Shown: one piece after another, positions 11,507-22,640 of the stretch
Layout: every line of letters starts with the position of its first letter
How positions within the stretch are numbered: the first letter of the stretch is position 1
From: Morinoia aosen
Lineage: Eukaryota; Arthropoda; Malacostraca; Amphipoda; Talitridae
Assembly: GCA_030386875.1 (NCBI GenBank)
Contig: CM059576.1
Location: 15,938,058 to 16,002,057, forward strand
Direction of reading: 5' to 3'
DNA length: 64,000 nucleotides
Notes under the pieces: model-generated
What the model saw: only the letters and a program-made list of their open reading frames with translations
Databases searched by the model: none
Told to the model about the DNA's origin: nothing
Program-made: the position numbers and the translations under genes

Positions 11507-12455
11507 TAAGTACAGTGTTGATTCTGATTTCGTTTAGTTTTTGTCTGAAACTAGAGACAACAGTTGGTCAATGAATAATAAGCAAAAATTGGTAACTGAT
11601 TCTTTCTGGAAATTGTGTTTGAGGAATCTGTTTTTCAATAACTGAAACCGATCCAGCGCTTTCTAATAGGCGATGCACAGATGTGTGAGCTGCGTTTAGA
11701 TGTTCCGCAAGGTCCCGTGGATGAATTCTGTTTTTTTTTAAATGCTTGCTCTCTTTATGTATTTTTAGAGTAGAACAATTTGTGAGGAATTATTGCTGTA
11801 ATTTTTTTAGCCTATTTTTCTATTTCAAATTCGTTCTATAGAGCGTGGGTAGAACAGCCTCCCGTAACTTCTTTCATTCACTGCGTTATCCATATAAGCG
11901 TTCGGTGGAGACCTTTTGTTCAAACTACATTGCTAACTGAATGAAATTCAGAGCGTAAAATATTACTAACATGATGTTAAGAGGTCAACCGAGGGGGCAC
12001 ATTTTGCTGAAAATAGAGATAAAACTTAACTTGAATTATTTGAAATAAAAAGGCAAATATTCGTCACAGCGACATTGCTAAACTATTACAATAAGCTAAC
12101 ATTTTATAAATTGTAATTAAATTTACCGGTTTTACTTTCTACCAAAATGTCGCGAAATCAACGAAGCATCACAAATTTTCCATGCTTATTTGTTCGTTCG
12201 ACCTTCGATTGCAATTACTTTTTCTATACACTTTGTTATTTACATTATATGAATGAAGTTCCCGTGCAATTTAGATCGGATTTTGCTACACGATTTTCTG
12301 TGACCTAATTCACAACATATGTTTTTTTTCCTAATACTGTCATGTCAGTCGAAGATACATTTGTGAAGAGATTTTTAAAATTTGTATGAAATTCATGGTG
12401 ATCAAGCTGGATGTACTGAACCCATATCACCTAAGTTGCATACAATCTTCAAGGC
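11507..12455. other. Noncoding stretch
   Basis: AT-rich, no supported gene, repeat or RNA. Confidence 0.45.
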
Positions 12456-12458
12456 TAA

Positions 12459-13005
12459 AGGCCCCCTCACACGTGCAAATATGTCTGCAGACAATCTGAA
12501 CCGAGTTTGGTTTGTCGGTCTCAAGGCCCCTCACACGATGCAAACAACACACTGCAAACTTGACAAAGACTGGCGCACGCTTCAGTATGCCAGTAGCAGC
12601 TAGGTTGAGAGCACGCACAAAAATAGCGACTCCAGATAGCGAGTTCGTACAGCTTATGGAATTCGCTTTACCTGCAATGAATAATAAAAAAAGATATATA
12701 AAAGCTCGCTCAAAATGGGCTAAAGAATGGTTCCTAAAAAGTAGTGAATATACAAATGTGAAATTGCTTATTGAAGTGCACATGGAGGAAGAGAGGCAAA
12801 GTACAGTCGCGCACCACCAACGAAGGCTGGCGTGACACTGACTTGGTGTCTAGGTTTGCAGCCGGTCGGCGGTCGCTCCAAAATTATCAAGCATAGCTCA
12901 TCTGCCTCATACAGCCTCTGCCAACCTGAAATGAGCGTACAAACGCACGAATTCAGCACAAGTTCAGATATGTCTGCAGATATATTTGCGCGTGTAAGGG
13001 GGCCT
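12459..13005. mobile_element. PIF/Harbinger-like short element
   Basis: Inverted ends of about 40 bp: AGGCCCCCTCACACGTGC at 12459 matches the reverse complement of the right end at 13005, including a shared TCTGCAGACA block. Flanking trinucleotides are TAA on the left and TAC on the right, one mismatch from the 3-bp TAA/TTA duplication of PIF/Harbinger. A subterminal GGCCCCTCACACG copy recurs at about 12524. Length is about 547 bp, so non-autonomous. Confidence 0.6.
12512..12835 (+). pseudogene. Remnant reading frame inside the Harbinger-like element
   Basis: This 107-codon frame fills most of the element. Its middle, reading KKRYIKARSKWAKEWFLKSS and then a leucine-rich stretch, resembles the short basic, Trp-rich segment seen near the start of insect Harbinger-associated proteins, but the match is short. 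The rest is not recognised. It lacks any DDE core. I take it as a leftover of an ancestral transposon gene; it could also be a chance frame. Confidence 0.3.
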
Positions 13006-14340
13006 TACGAGTCCGAGTTAATAATTGGAAGTTACTCGACGATATTTTATTTTATTTTCCCGTACAAATGACATATTAGAGCTCGCGTGTTTCCTTCATT
13101 TTTTCCCTCTCAACAGCAATACTTGCCCTATGTGTCGCCGAAAATCGTATTGCATAAACGAAGAATTTTACATCAAGAGCCAACACCAAATTTCAGGACT
13201 CCTTCATCAAGAAGGCAGGGTAGCCTCCTGAAAATAATCATCGATGAGCAACATCTTCAACTAAACCTGAGGCGAAAACGAACTTTGGACTTCCTTTACC
13301 CAGCAAGGTAAAACGCCCACTTCTGAGTTAAAATCTATAATTTAAAAATAATCTCTTTGATATTGATTTTTTAGAGAACCTGCTATGAGTTGAATATTTG
13401 TATCGGCCGTCATCATCATTTTATATCATCAAATGGGAAAGAGACTAATGAAATGAAAAATGCACATAACTTTCATGCCGAACTTCTGTGGCCACCTCAC
13501 CGTGTAGCCAGAGGAATTCAGGTGTTCATGAACGCATTCCAATTCATAGGAGCGAATATTCACTAGAAGACTACGATGCTTTAGTTCACTTGTGGGTCCT
13601 GTTCAATCTTGTTAACGAGAACTTATAACTCAATATGTAATGCAAAAGAACCATTGAATTTATTGTTGAAAGAAACTAATTTTGAATGAATTTTCCGCTG
13701 AATATGCTCTGAATTTTGTCCAAATATTAAAAATACAGTCAGACGTACACTTTAATACGCTTTAAATTACCTGTTGAAACTTTCTTTTGAGAATTGGAAT
13801 CCACTGTGAAACATGCCGTCGCGAGAAATAAAATTGATGGAACAGAAAGTTATGTAGATAGTAATCGCTGTGAATTCTTTCTGCAATAACAGGAGAGGGA
13901 AATTTCTGTTGACAAGGCACAATCGGTTTGTTTGGTCTTTACAATGCCACGAAACGATGTTATTGTCAATGAAATTCATACCAGAGGACCTGACTCCATC
14001 TAATATCTTGATTTACTGCTGAAATCTCAACGCTCAGTGAAGGTGCGCTGCAACTTGAGCGCCTCGAAATAACTCTCTGTATGGCGATCATTTCTCGCTG
14101 GTGCAGCCTAAATTGTGCATGTTCCATAGTTATATTGTGCCTAAAGGTAAAACTTACACCAAGTTATGCTTAATTCTAAGCCTAAATTACTCAAGATTTT
14201 ACAATTGAAGTGCATTCAACAATAACTAGATATTTTACATCCAAAACTTGAGCAGTGTTTTATTTAGACGACATCCTCCGCCTGGAAGTGTTCGTTAACG
14301 AACGTTAAAGCTCCTCACGCAGTGCACTTATAAGTAACTT

Positions 14341-14736
14341 ATGCAAGTGACAACTCAGCGTCTTAACGCCTCCAGACTTCAGAAATGCTCCGATAAGAAG
14401 GCGACGCTGAGTCAGGGTGTGTTCACACCACAAGCGGAGCAGGTGTTCACATGTAAGCAGAGCAGAGCGACCTACACAATAATCAGTCGCTATGAAGCAC
14501 TTCGTGAGTGCATTCCTACAGCTCGACAGCAAGACACAGAAACGGAAACACTGGGTTCACCCATCAACGCGAGGAGAGATCGCTTTGGAGAATACCACTA
14601 TCTCTTCGAAGCACTGAGAAGAGATCAGTCGCGATTCTTCAAGTGTTTACTGATGAAACCGGAAAGTTTTGATATACTAGAATCCCTTATAGCAGGAAAA
14701 ATTTCCAACGACATAAATAAATGTACTATTCAGTAA
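14341..14736 (+). pseudogene. Harbinger transposase N-terminal fragment
   Basis: The 131-codon frame begins outside the element's left end, so only its second half is meaningful. From about 14575 it reads EYHYLFEALRRDQSRFFKCL and then a segment ending MKPESFDILESLI. This is the conserved region ahead of the catalytic core in HARBI1/PIF transposases, where a Tyr/His-rich turn, FFKxLRM and FDxLLxLI are usual. Nothing of the DDE core follows before the stop at 14736. Copy B retains even less of this frame. An inactive remnant. Confidence 0.55.
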
Positions 14737-15622
14737 ATAATAAAATTTTTTTATTGAGAATGCATGTAAAGCAAAGGAGTTTATACAAAATTGAAGTCTT
14801 TACATAAAGGTTGTGTCAATTTATAGGACTACATTTTTTTGTAGGCCAGTAGGAACGGAAGCGCGTCATGTGGTGACTTAAAGGTCAGTGCAAGTAAAAT
14901 AATTATTTTCAGAAATTCAAGATTGTGAAACAAAAAGCTAAGTGAAAAATACTGACTAATACAAACTTTTCCTGACCTAAAAATCCTCAAAATACTGAAA
15001 AGTTTTCCGTTAGCATTGAAGAAAAATCACCCAAGCTCATAATATTTTACAGCTTATGTTGTATCAGATACTTGTTAAGGCCACCTCCTCACCTTACGGC
15101 GTCCTTGTTCTCCCATTTTATGGAAAAAATGAAAACTGTATTAAAAATTGGTCATAATTATTCCTTTTACAAGATCTTAAAGTATAATACAAAACACAAC
15201 AACAACAAACTGGATAGCAAGGAAAATAAAAACAGATTCCTTAAATTAAAGGAATAATATAAATAACATATCAGAGGAAGCAGAAGAAAAAAGGAATAAA
15301 TACCTAATGAATCCAAAGAACAAAATAAATAAATTATTATACGTTACATTATTAGTCATAGTTGGTATATTAGTTATATATGATAATAGTTATATTTGAT
15401 AATTTTTTAAAATCAAGCAACAATTCTAACCCTGTAGGATATGAGAATTCAAAAGGGGAACCGTGGAGAAACGCTCGCAGCGAGCGGCAAAAAAATCCAA
15501 TAGAATTTCCCGAGCTCTGCTCCTCGCTGCTCCGTTCCGCTTGCAGTGTGAACAGCCAGGCGTTTCTGCATTCAAAAATATGCAAACATTAATGTCGCTC
15601 CGCTTGCGGTGTGAACGCACCC
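14415..15622. mobile_element. PIF/Harbinger deletion derivative, copy A
   Basis: The ends are inverted: GGGTGTGTTCACACC at 14415 and its counterpart GGTGTGAACGCACCC ending at 15622, with a further AAGCGGAGC match. The right flank is TTA and the left flank is TCA, one change from the family's 3-bp duplication. It holds a fragment of transposase N-terminus. Paralogous to 20510-21681. Confidence 0.6.
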
Positions 15623-16384
15623 TTACAGAGAAGTGATGAAATAAGACAGTGTATTGAGGATCAGAGTTGTAACCTCCCATTCTTCGCTGCCCTGACGTCA
15701 GCTATCTCATAATAGAACGCAGCTCTCTTGCTCATGCTGCAGCGTCTAATGAATGAAAACTGATTTGATCACAGGATGACGAACATCAATATACGGCTTG
15801 AAAATTGTTCATGGATATCAGAATTTGGAAAAATATCGTCCGTCATTTTTTCATGTGTTTTTTCACTGACCATCTCTATACTTGAAGGTGATAGCAACGA
15901 GATAGAGCATTAAGTAGTGTATGGTTTATGGCTGAAGCCAGGCATAGGGGAAAGAGTTCCTTACAATCATTTCAGTGTTTTATTTTTTAGGAATCCAAAT
16001 TAAACTGCAAAGTGCTGATAAAAATTAATCAAGGTTGTTAATTTTAGTAACTTCTATAACTGCTCGAGCAGCAACATGATAGCAGATGAGAAGCCCGGCC
16101 AACCTGCGTCTCTGATCTGATGATTACATCTTCATCCTGGAGGCCGTGACTAACAAACAGAACAATAGCTGGTACACACGGACTGCCGAAGGTAGCGCAA
16201 AACCTGATGCATGTAGAGACCAGTTCGACATGATCGGGCAGCGCGTGAGACACGGTGAGACAGGTCACAGAACACCCATGGCTTCACGGTGAGGTGGCCC
16301 CAAAAGATCGGCATGAATTTTGTGTGCATTTTTCATTTCATGAGTCTCTTTCCCATTTGATGATATAAAATTATGATGACGGCC

Positions 16385-18174
16385 AGCAATTATTCAACAG
16401 ATGGATTTTCAAAATCCCTGTTTCCTCACCTCCAGCAAATGCCTGAGAGCAAAAATACACTCCCAGGAAAGAAAATATCCCTTCCATTAAAAGATCTCAT
16501 TCAGAAGATTATTAAGAGCATTGGAAAATTTGAATATAAGAATGAAATTCTGCTAAATTGAAAATTATAATTAAGTTATAACTGACTTAGCAACGTAGAA
16601 TAGCTAAATTTACTGGTCGAGCGACCGGTGACGTGCACCAAGCGTCTTTGTGAGTGAGACTTAATCTTTCTATCCAAGTCTCTTGGGAAGCTAAGTGGAC
16701 AACATTTACTCAATAGTTAAATACTCATTAGAGTAAAACAGTCGTGTTTTACCGAAATTTTTGCAACTACATTCTAAAAATTCATAAAATAACTCGATTG
16801 TTTAACTCGAATTCATAAAGTCCAACGTACAGCTTTCTAATTATCAACAGTGGCTCAGCTGAAGACCGCAGCGATGTTTCATTTCGGAAGCTAAAATTGG
16901 ATTTTACGACGAAGAAAATGTGATTTGTTACACAGTGTTGTGCGACGCACTGTTCGTCTCTTAGTACCTATGCAGGGATGTAATTCACATGTGTACTGTG
17001 AAAGCATATTCTTATTATTCATTAGAGGAAGTTGACTATCATGGTTATTGTAAGTTATTATAATACCTTTAAAGTGAACCTTAAAGTTCACAACCTATTG
17101 AAAATCCAGTTCATGGCTGTTATAAATGTAAAATACAACTACAGTGGTGAGAAGAAGAGACGTGGTTCACAGACCATGAAATTTAGTAACGCAGGCAAAC
17201 CCAGATTTTATTGGCTGATGGAGCTCAGATAGCCTGAGGCGTCGGCCTTATACCACCGTCCCAGGGTGGGTACAGCACAACAGCTCGAGCATTCGAGTTC
17301 TGGCTCTCAAGCTGTGGAGGTGTTTCTAAACCCATCAGTGTTGGTTACCGTTTCAGTTTTTTTGAAGTTCTGAACATAAATTGTGAAAAATTCAATCCAG
17401 TGAAAGTGAGTTACTTTTTAAATCAAACTTGTTTATTATAGTACTGATGGATATCCAATGATTTTGAGTTATGATGAAGTTTTACAGAGTTTAGTGATGT
17501 TCAAGATCCGGCCAATGGGATGAAGTGGTTTCAAATATATTTGAGAAAGCAAAATAAATACACGGAAAAAATTAAACCAATGTGAAATTCGTTGAATTCG
17601 ATTCTGTTCTAAAAGGTTTAGAAAATGTGTTACTGTATTTGAGTTAGCAAATAAAATGGGATCGCAAATATAAAGGATCAAGAAAAATGACCGTTTCAGA
17701 AATAGGTTTGCTTTTAGCGAGCAAGTTATCATGAACTATAGATTGAGCTGGAGCTTTGCACTTGGCGGCAAATGGTACGAGTTGGGGGCAGGCTACACTA
17801 GCAGCCACCCCACTACCCAGGCCAGCCGCTCGGCGCTCCTTCCTCGAGTCTCCAAGTACTGGAAACAAAGAATGATAATGAACATTCATGCACTTGATCC
17901 TTAATTTACTGAAAAAAGAAGAAACGTATTTAATTTCAATTTGTTTGAAGAGCCACCATCAAACGCGACCCATCAATATATTGCTCAGAATGAATAATGA
18001 TGGTTCGAGTCCTAAAGAATAAATTTCTTCATAATATAATAGAAATAAATATAAATGGCAGAGGTTAGGAAACTTTAGGGTTTGGCAAGTCCGGCAAGCT
18101 TCCTCACTTCAAGGCAGAACACCACGAAGTGTCTATCCCCTGGTAGTGCATTTACGTCCGCCTGTCCCCCGTCT
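16385..18174. other. Noncoding stretch
   Basis: No supported gene. A GC-rich patch at about 17750-17850 and a tRNA-promoter-like patch at about 17215-17320 were inspected and not called. Confidence 0.4.
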
Positions 18175-18348
18175 GGTAAGTACGGAGCAGCGTGGAAGTC
18201 AAGCGCCTCCAGCAAGAAAGTACGGAGCAGCGTGGAAGTCAAGCGCCTCCAGCAGGTAAGTACGGAGCAAACAGCGTGGAAGTCGAGCGCCTCCAGCAGG
18301 TAAGTACGGAGCAAACAGCGTGGAAGTCGAGCGCCTCCAGCAGGTAAG
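18175..18348. repeat. Tandem repeat with embedded splice-donor consensus, about 4 units
   Basis: Units of 40-44 bp share AAGTACGGAGCA, CAGCGTGGAAGTC and GCGCCTCCAGCA. The junctions at about 18256 and 18300 read CAGGTAAGTA, a full 5' splice-site consensus; the first unit reads TGGTAAGTA and the last junction reads CAGGTAAGG. Confidence 0.85.
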
Positions 18349-19257
18349 GAATACCTATGGAGGTCCCTGTGGATTACGCAGAATAAATATTTGAAATGTG
18401 CAGTTGACGCCGATTGTTGTACAAGGCTGGAGGTCTGCGAAAAGTCTGGTTATTCGGTGCTAACGCACGCTAGAGTATACTTCCCGTCAATCGTCAGTTG
18501 TTAAGAAGAACGGAAACTGCCGGGCCACGAAATTGTTTCCTTCATCCTGCCCTTTATTTCATGAACAGAAAGTAACTAACCTCAATTAAAGAATTCATGA
18601 AAATTAATTTACTCGTATGGTAAATTGAAACACAAATTCTGAATTATTTTGTTTGTGGTCTGGGCTGATGTCGGGAAATAAAGTTTATTGCTTTCTATAT
18701 TTTTGATTGCTGTGATGCGATATTTAGCATTGATGATAATTTTTACATACATCGTTTATTAACGAGTGCACATTTACCTTGCAGTTTGCTCGTTACTAAA
18801 TTTCTTAGGGAACTGAGGGCGTAATGTCGGCTAACTCAGTTGTACCCGTGTTTGTATTATTTGTGTTATTTGCGTTTGAGATAGCAGCCTTTTAGGTAAA
18901 TCTCCTGAGTTAACGTTGGCAATTTCATGAATTAATGTCGTATGCACTTTGTGATCCCGCAACCGTCACCTTCGAATAAAAACTAGGTGGCCGAATGTTG
19001 ACTTAACAACGGTACGTTATTTAAATTGTGTACTTCAGGAATTATTTCTCCTGTGCAGAAATTTTTGAAGCGTATGAATAGACTCATCAGCTGTTATCGA
19101 TGTATGACTACTTGACGGGGCTTTTACACCAAATAGATATAAGGCCATTAGTATTGAGAGAAAATTTTAAATTTGATGTGTTGAATCAACTCTTGTATCT
19201 AGTTTTAGGAAATAAATTGTTTATTCTTTAAATTAGTAGTTGGTGCTAGGGATGCAT
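18349..19257. other. Noncoding stretch
   Basis: No supported gene or repeat; ends at the left boundary of duplicated block B. Confidence 0.4.
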
Positions 19258-20509
19258 CAACGAAGAATTTTACTTCGATGGCCAACACCGAATTTCAAGA
19301 CTCCCACAACACGATGGTGGGCGAGACTCCTAAAAAGAATCATCGATGAGCGACATCCTCAACTCGACCTGAGACGAAAACGAACTTTGGACTTTCTTTA
19401 CGCAGCGCCAGCAAAATTGAACGTCCACTTCTGAGTTTTGAGCTTTCATTTAAAAACAAACTCTTTGTTATGGATTTTTTGAAGAACTTTCTATTTTTTG
19501 AATAATTTTATCGACCTTCATCACTATTTTATATCATCAAATGGGAAAGGTACTCATGAAATGAAAAATGCACATAACTTTCATGCCGAACTTCTGTGGC
19601 CACCTCACCGTGTAGCCAAGGGTGTTCAGGTGTTTATGAAGGCATTCCAATTCAAAGGACGAACATTCACTCGAAGACTACGACGCTTTAGTTCACTTGT
19701 GGATCCTGTTGAATCTTGTTTACGAAAACTCATAACTCAATATGTAATGCAACCAAGCGATCAAATTCATTGTTGTAAGGAAAATTGTGAATTCAATTCA
19801 TCGATGAAAGGCACTGAATTCTCGTCGAAAAATTAAAAACACTGGTCAGACGGACACTTTACTACTGATTAAATACCTTTTGAAGCTTTCAACTGTTCTT
19901 ATTGGGAATTGAAATGCACGGTGAAACAGTGCGTCGCGAGAAATAAATGGTAGATAAGGAACTGCAACCGAATTCTTTCTGCATTAACCGGAGAATGAAA
20001 TTTCTGTTGACTAGGCACGATCTTTTTTTTAGTATAAAGTTACAAAACGATATTATTTGGCCAATTGTATTTAAACCAGCGGACCTGATCACATCCAGTA
20101 TCTTGATTTACTGCTGAAATTTCAACGCTCAGTGAAGGTGCGCTGCAACTTGAGCGCCTCGAAATAACTTCCTGCATGGCGATAATTTCTCGCTGGTGCA
20201 GCCTAAATTGTGCATGTTCCATAGTTTTGTTGTGCTCAGAGGTAAAATTTACACATAGTCATACCTAATACGAAGCCTAAATTACTTAAGATTATACAAT
20301 TGAAATGCATTTAGCTATAACTAGAAATTTTATAACCAAAACTCGAACAGTGTTAGATTTAGACGACATCCTCCGCCTGGAAGTGTTTCTTAACGAACGT
20401 TAAAGCTTCTCACGCACTGCACTTATGAGTAACTTATGCAAGTGACAACTCAGCGTCTTAACGCCTCCAGACCTCAGAAATGCTCCGATAAGAAGGCGAC
20501 GCTGAGTCA

Positions 20510-21681
20510 GGGTGCGTTCACACCACAAGCGGAGCAGGTGTTCACATGTAAGCAGAGCAGAGCGACCTACACAAGAAGTAGTCGCTATGGAGGGTTTCGT
20601 GTGTACATTCCCACAGCTCGACATCAAAAAACAGAGACAAAAACACTGAATCGATCCTATGAACGCGAAGGGAGATCGCTATGGAGAAAACCACTCTCTT
20701 ATAGAAGCACTGAGGAGAGATAAAACGTGATTCGTCGAGTATTTATTGATTAAACATGCAAATTGTTGGTAATTTAATCCCTTATGGAAGAAAAAATTTC
20801 TCACGAGAAAAGATAAATTTGTTATTTAGTAATAATTCACATATTTTTATTGAGGATACATGAAAAGCAAAGTAGTTAAAGCAAAATTAAAGTCTCTATA
20901 TAAAGGTTCATCCTTTTATAGGACGACGGGTTTTCGTAGATTAGTAGGAACGAAAGAGTCTTTAGGTGACTTTAAGGTAAGTGCAAGTGAAATAATTTCC
21001 TTCAAAAATTCAGGGTTGTGCCAGAGAAAACCGAGTGAAAAATACTGACAAAGGCTTACTTGTCCGACCTAAAAATCCTCAAAAAACTGAAATGTTTCCC
21101 GTCACTATTGGAGAAAAATCAGCCAAGCTCAGAATATTTTCCAGGTTTTATTGTATCAGACACTCATCGAGGCCTCCTCCTCACCATACGACCTCCTTTT
21201 CCTCCCATTTTACGAAAAAATGAAAACTTCATTAAAAAATCAAACATAATTATTTTTTTTTACAAGATCATAAAATAAAATACACAACATAACAAGAAAA
21301 TGACACTCCATAACAAGGAAAATAAAAGCAGATTCTTTAAATTAAAGCAATAGTAAAATAACATACCAGAGAAGCAGAAAAAAGAAATAAATGCCTAATG
21401 AATCCCACTGTGCAAAATTGGAATAAAATATTATACGTTACAGCATTGGTCATAGTTGTTAAATGATTAGTTAGACATATTACTAGTAAAAATTTTATAT
21501 ATTTTTAAAATCAAGCAACAGCGACAAAAAACTCACAGAGAATTTCCAAAGCGCGCCGCTCCGCTCTGCTCTGCTCCGCACTACTTCGTTCCGCTTGCAG
21601 TGTGACCAGCCAAGCGTTTATGCGTGCAAAAATATATAAACATTAATGCCACTCTACTGCGCTAGCATTGTGATCGCACCC
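20510..21681. mobile_element. PIF/Harbinger deletion derivative, copy B
   Basis: Starts GGGTGCGTTCACACC at 20510 and ends with CGCACCC at 21681, with the right flank TTA and left flank TCA exactly as in copy A. The identical flanks show it was carried along by the block duplication and did not transpose independently. Its right end is more degenerate. Confidence 0.58.
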
Positions 21682-21741
21682 TTACTGAGAAGTGATGAAA
21701 TAAGACAGTGTATTGAGGATCAGAGTTGCAATCTCACTTTC

Positions 21742-22099
21742 TCCTCAGCACTCTCATAATACCTCTGACCTCAGCAATCTCATAATACCTCTAACCTCAG
21801 CACTCTCATAATACCTCTGACCTAAGCAATCTCATAATACCTCTAACCTCAGCACTCTCATAATACCTCTGACCTCAGCACTCTCATATTACCTCTGACC
21901 TCAGCACTCTCATAATACCTCTGACCTAAGCACTCTCATAATACCTCTGACCTCAGCACTCTCATATTACCTCTAACCTCAGCACTCTCATAATACCTCT
22001 GACTTAAGCACTCTCATAATACCTCTGACCTCAGCACTCTCATAATACCTCTGACCTCAGCACTCTCATAATACCTCTGGCCTCAGCACTCTCATAATA
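21742..22099. repeat. 26-bp minisatellite, about 14 units
   Basis: Unit core CTCAGCACTCTCATAATACC followed by TCTGAC. The last unit runs into ATAGAACGCAGCTCTCTTGC, which in copy A follows a single unit at about 15700. Confidence 0.92.
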
Positions 22100-22640
22100 G
22101 AACGCAGCTCTCTTGCTCATGCTGCAACTTCCAGTGAATAAAATATGATTTTATAGCGGGATGACGAGTATCAATTTACTATTTGAAACATTTTCAAGGA
22201 CATTAGAATTTGGAAAAAGTCTTACGTCATGTTTTCATGCATTTTTTCAATGAATTTCTCCATACCTGAAGATGATAGTAACGAGATAGTGCACTAAATA
22301 GTAAATGGCTTATGGTTGAAGCCAGGCATAGAGGAAAAATTTCACACAATTTTCCCAATGTCCGAGATTTTATAATATCGTAAAATAGAAACTTGAAACT
22401 GCTGGCAAAAAATAATACAAGATGCTAATTTCGGGAACTTCCGTAATTGCTCGAGCATCAAAATGTTAGCAGATGGGAAGCCCCAGCCAACCTTCGTCTC
22501 TGATCTGATGATAACGTCTCCATCCAGGAAGCCGTGACTAACAGACAGAACAATAGCTGGTACACACGAGCTGTCGAAGGTCGATCAGAAGGTAGCACAA
22601 AACCTACAGCATGTAGAGAACAGTTCGAACTGTTCGGGCA

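Larger units (their letters stand above)
13150..16240. repeat. Duplicated block, copy A
   Basis: Collinear with 19258-22640. Landmarks appear in the same order in both: a segment encoding RRKRTLDFLYP (about 13270-13310), the sequence around GGGAAAG at 13433-13440, a CTGGTGCAGCCTAAATTGTG stretch, the Harbinger derivative, and a GATGAAATAAGACAGTGT stretch. Homology starts left of the inverted-repeat element at 13405, so the copied unit is larger than that element. Confidence 0.8.
13405..16384. mobile_element. 2.98-kb element with inverted repeat ends
   Basis: About 105 bp at 13405-13515 (starting GGCCGTCATCATCA) recur inverted at about 16270-16384. Both include a segment equivalent to ATATCATCAAATGGGAAAG and one equivalent to CCACCTCACCGTG. 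The interior holds the Harbinger derivative at 14415-15622 plus unrecognised sequence. In copy B only the left arm is visible. No target duplication could be confirmed and the class is unknown. Confidence 0.55.
19258..22640. repeat. Duplicated block, copy B
   Basis: Collinear with 13150-16240 and clearly diverged, with many substitutions and small indels, so the duplication is old. It differs by a 26-bp minisatellite at 21742-22099, by loss of the right inverted end seen in copy A, and by extra decay of the Harbinger frame. Confidence 0.8.

Noticed and set aside
17215..17320. Possible tRNA-like or SINE head (GAGCTCAGATAGCCTGAGG ... CATTCGAGTTC)
   Set aside because: A and B boxes deviate too far from consensus and no body or tail could be defined.
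18000..18015. B-box-like GGTTCGAGTCC
   Set aside because: No A box at suitable distance and no cloverleaf.
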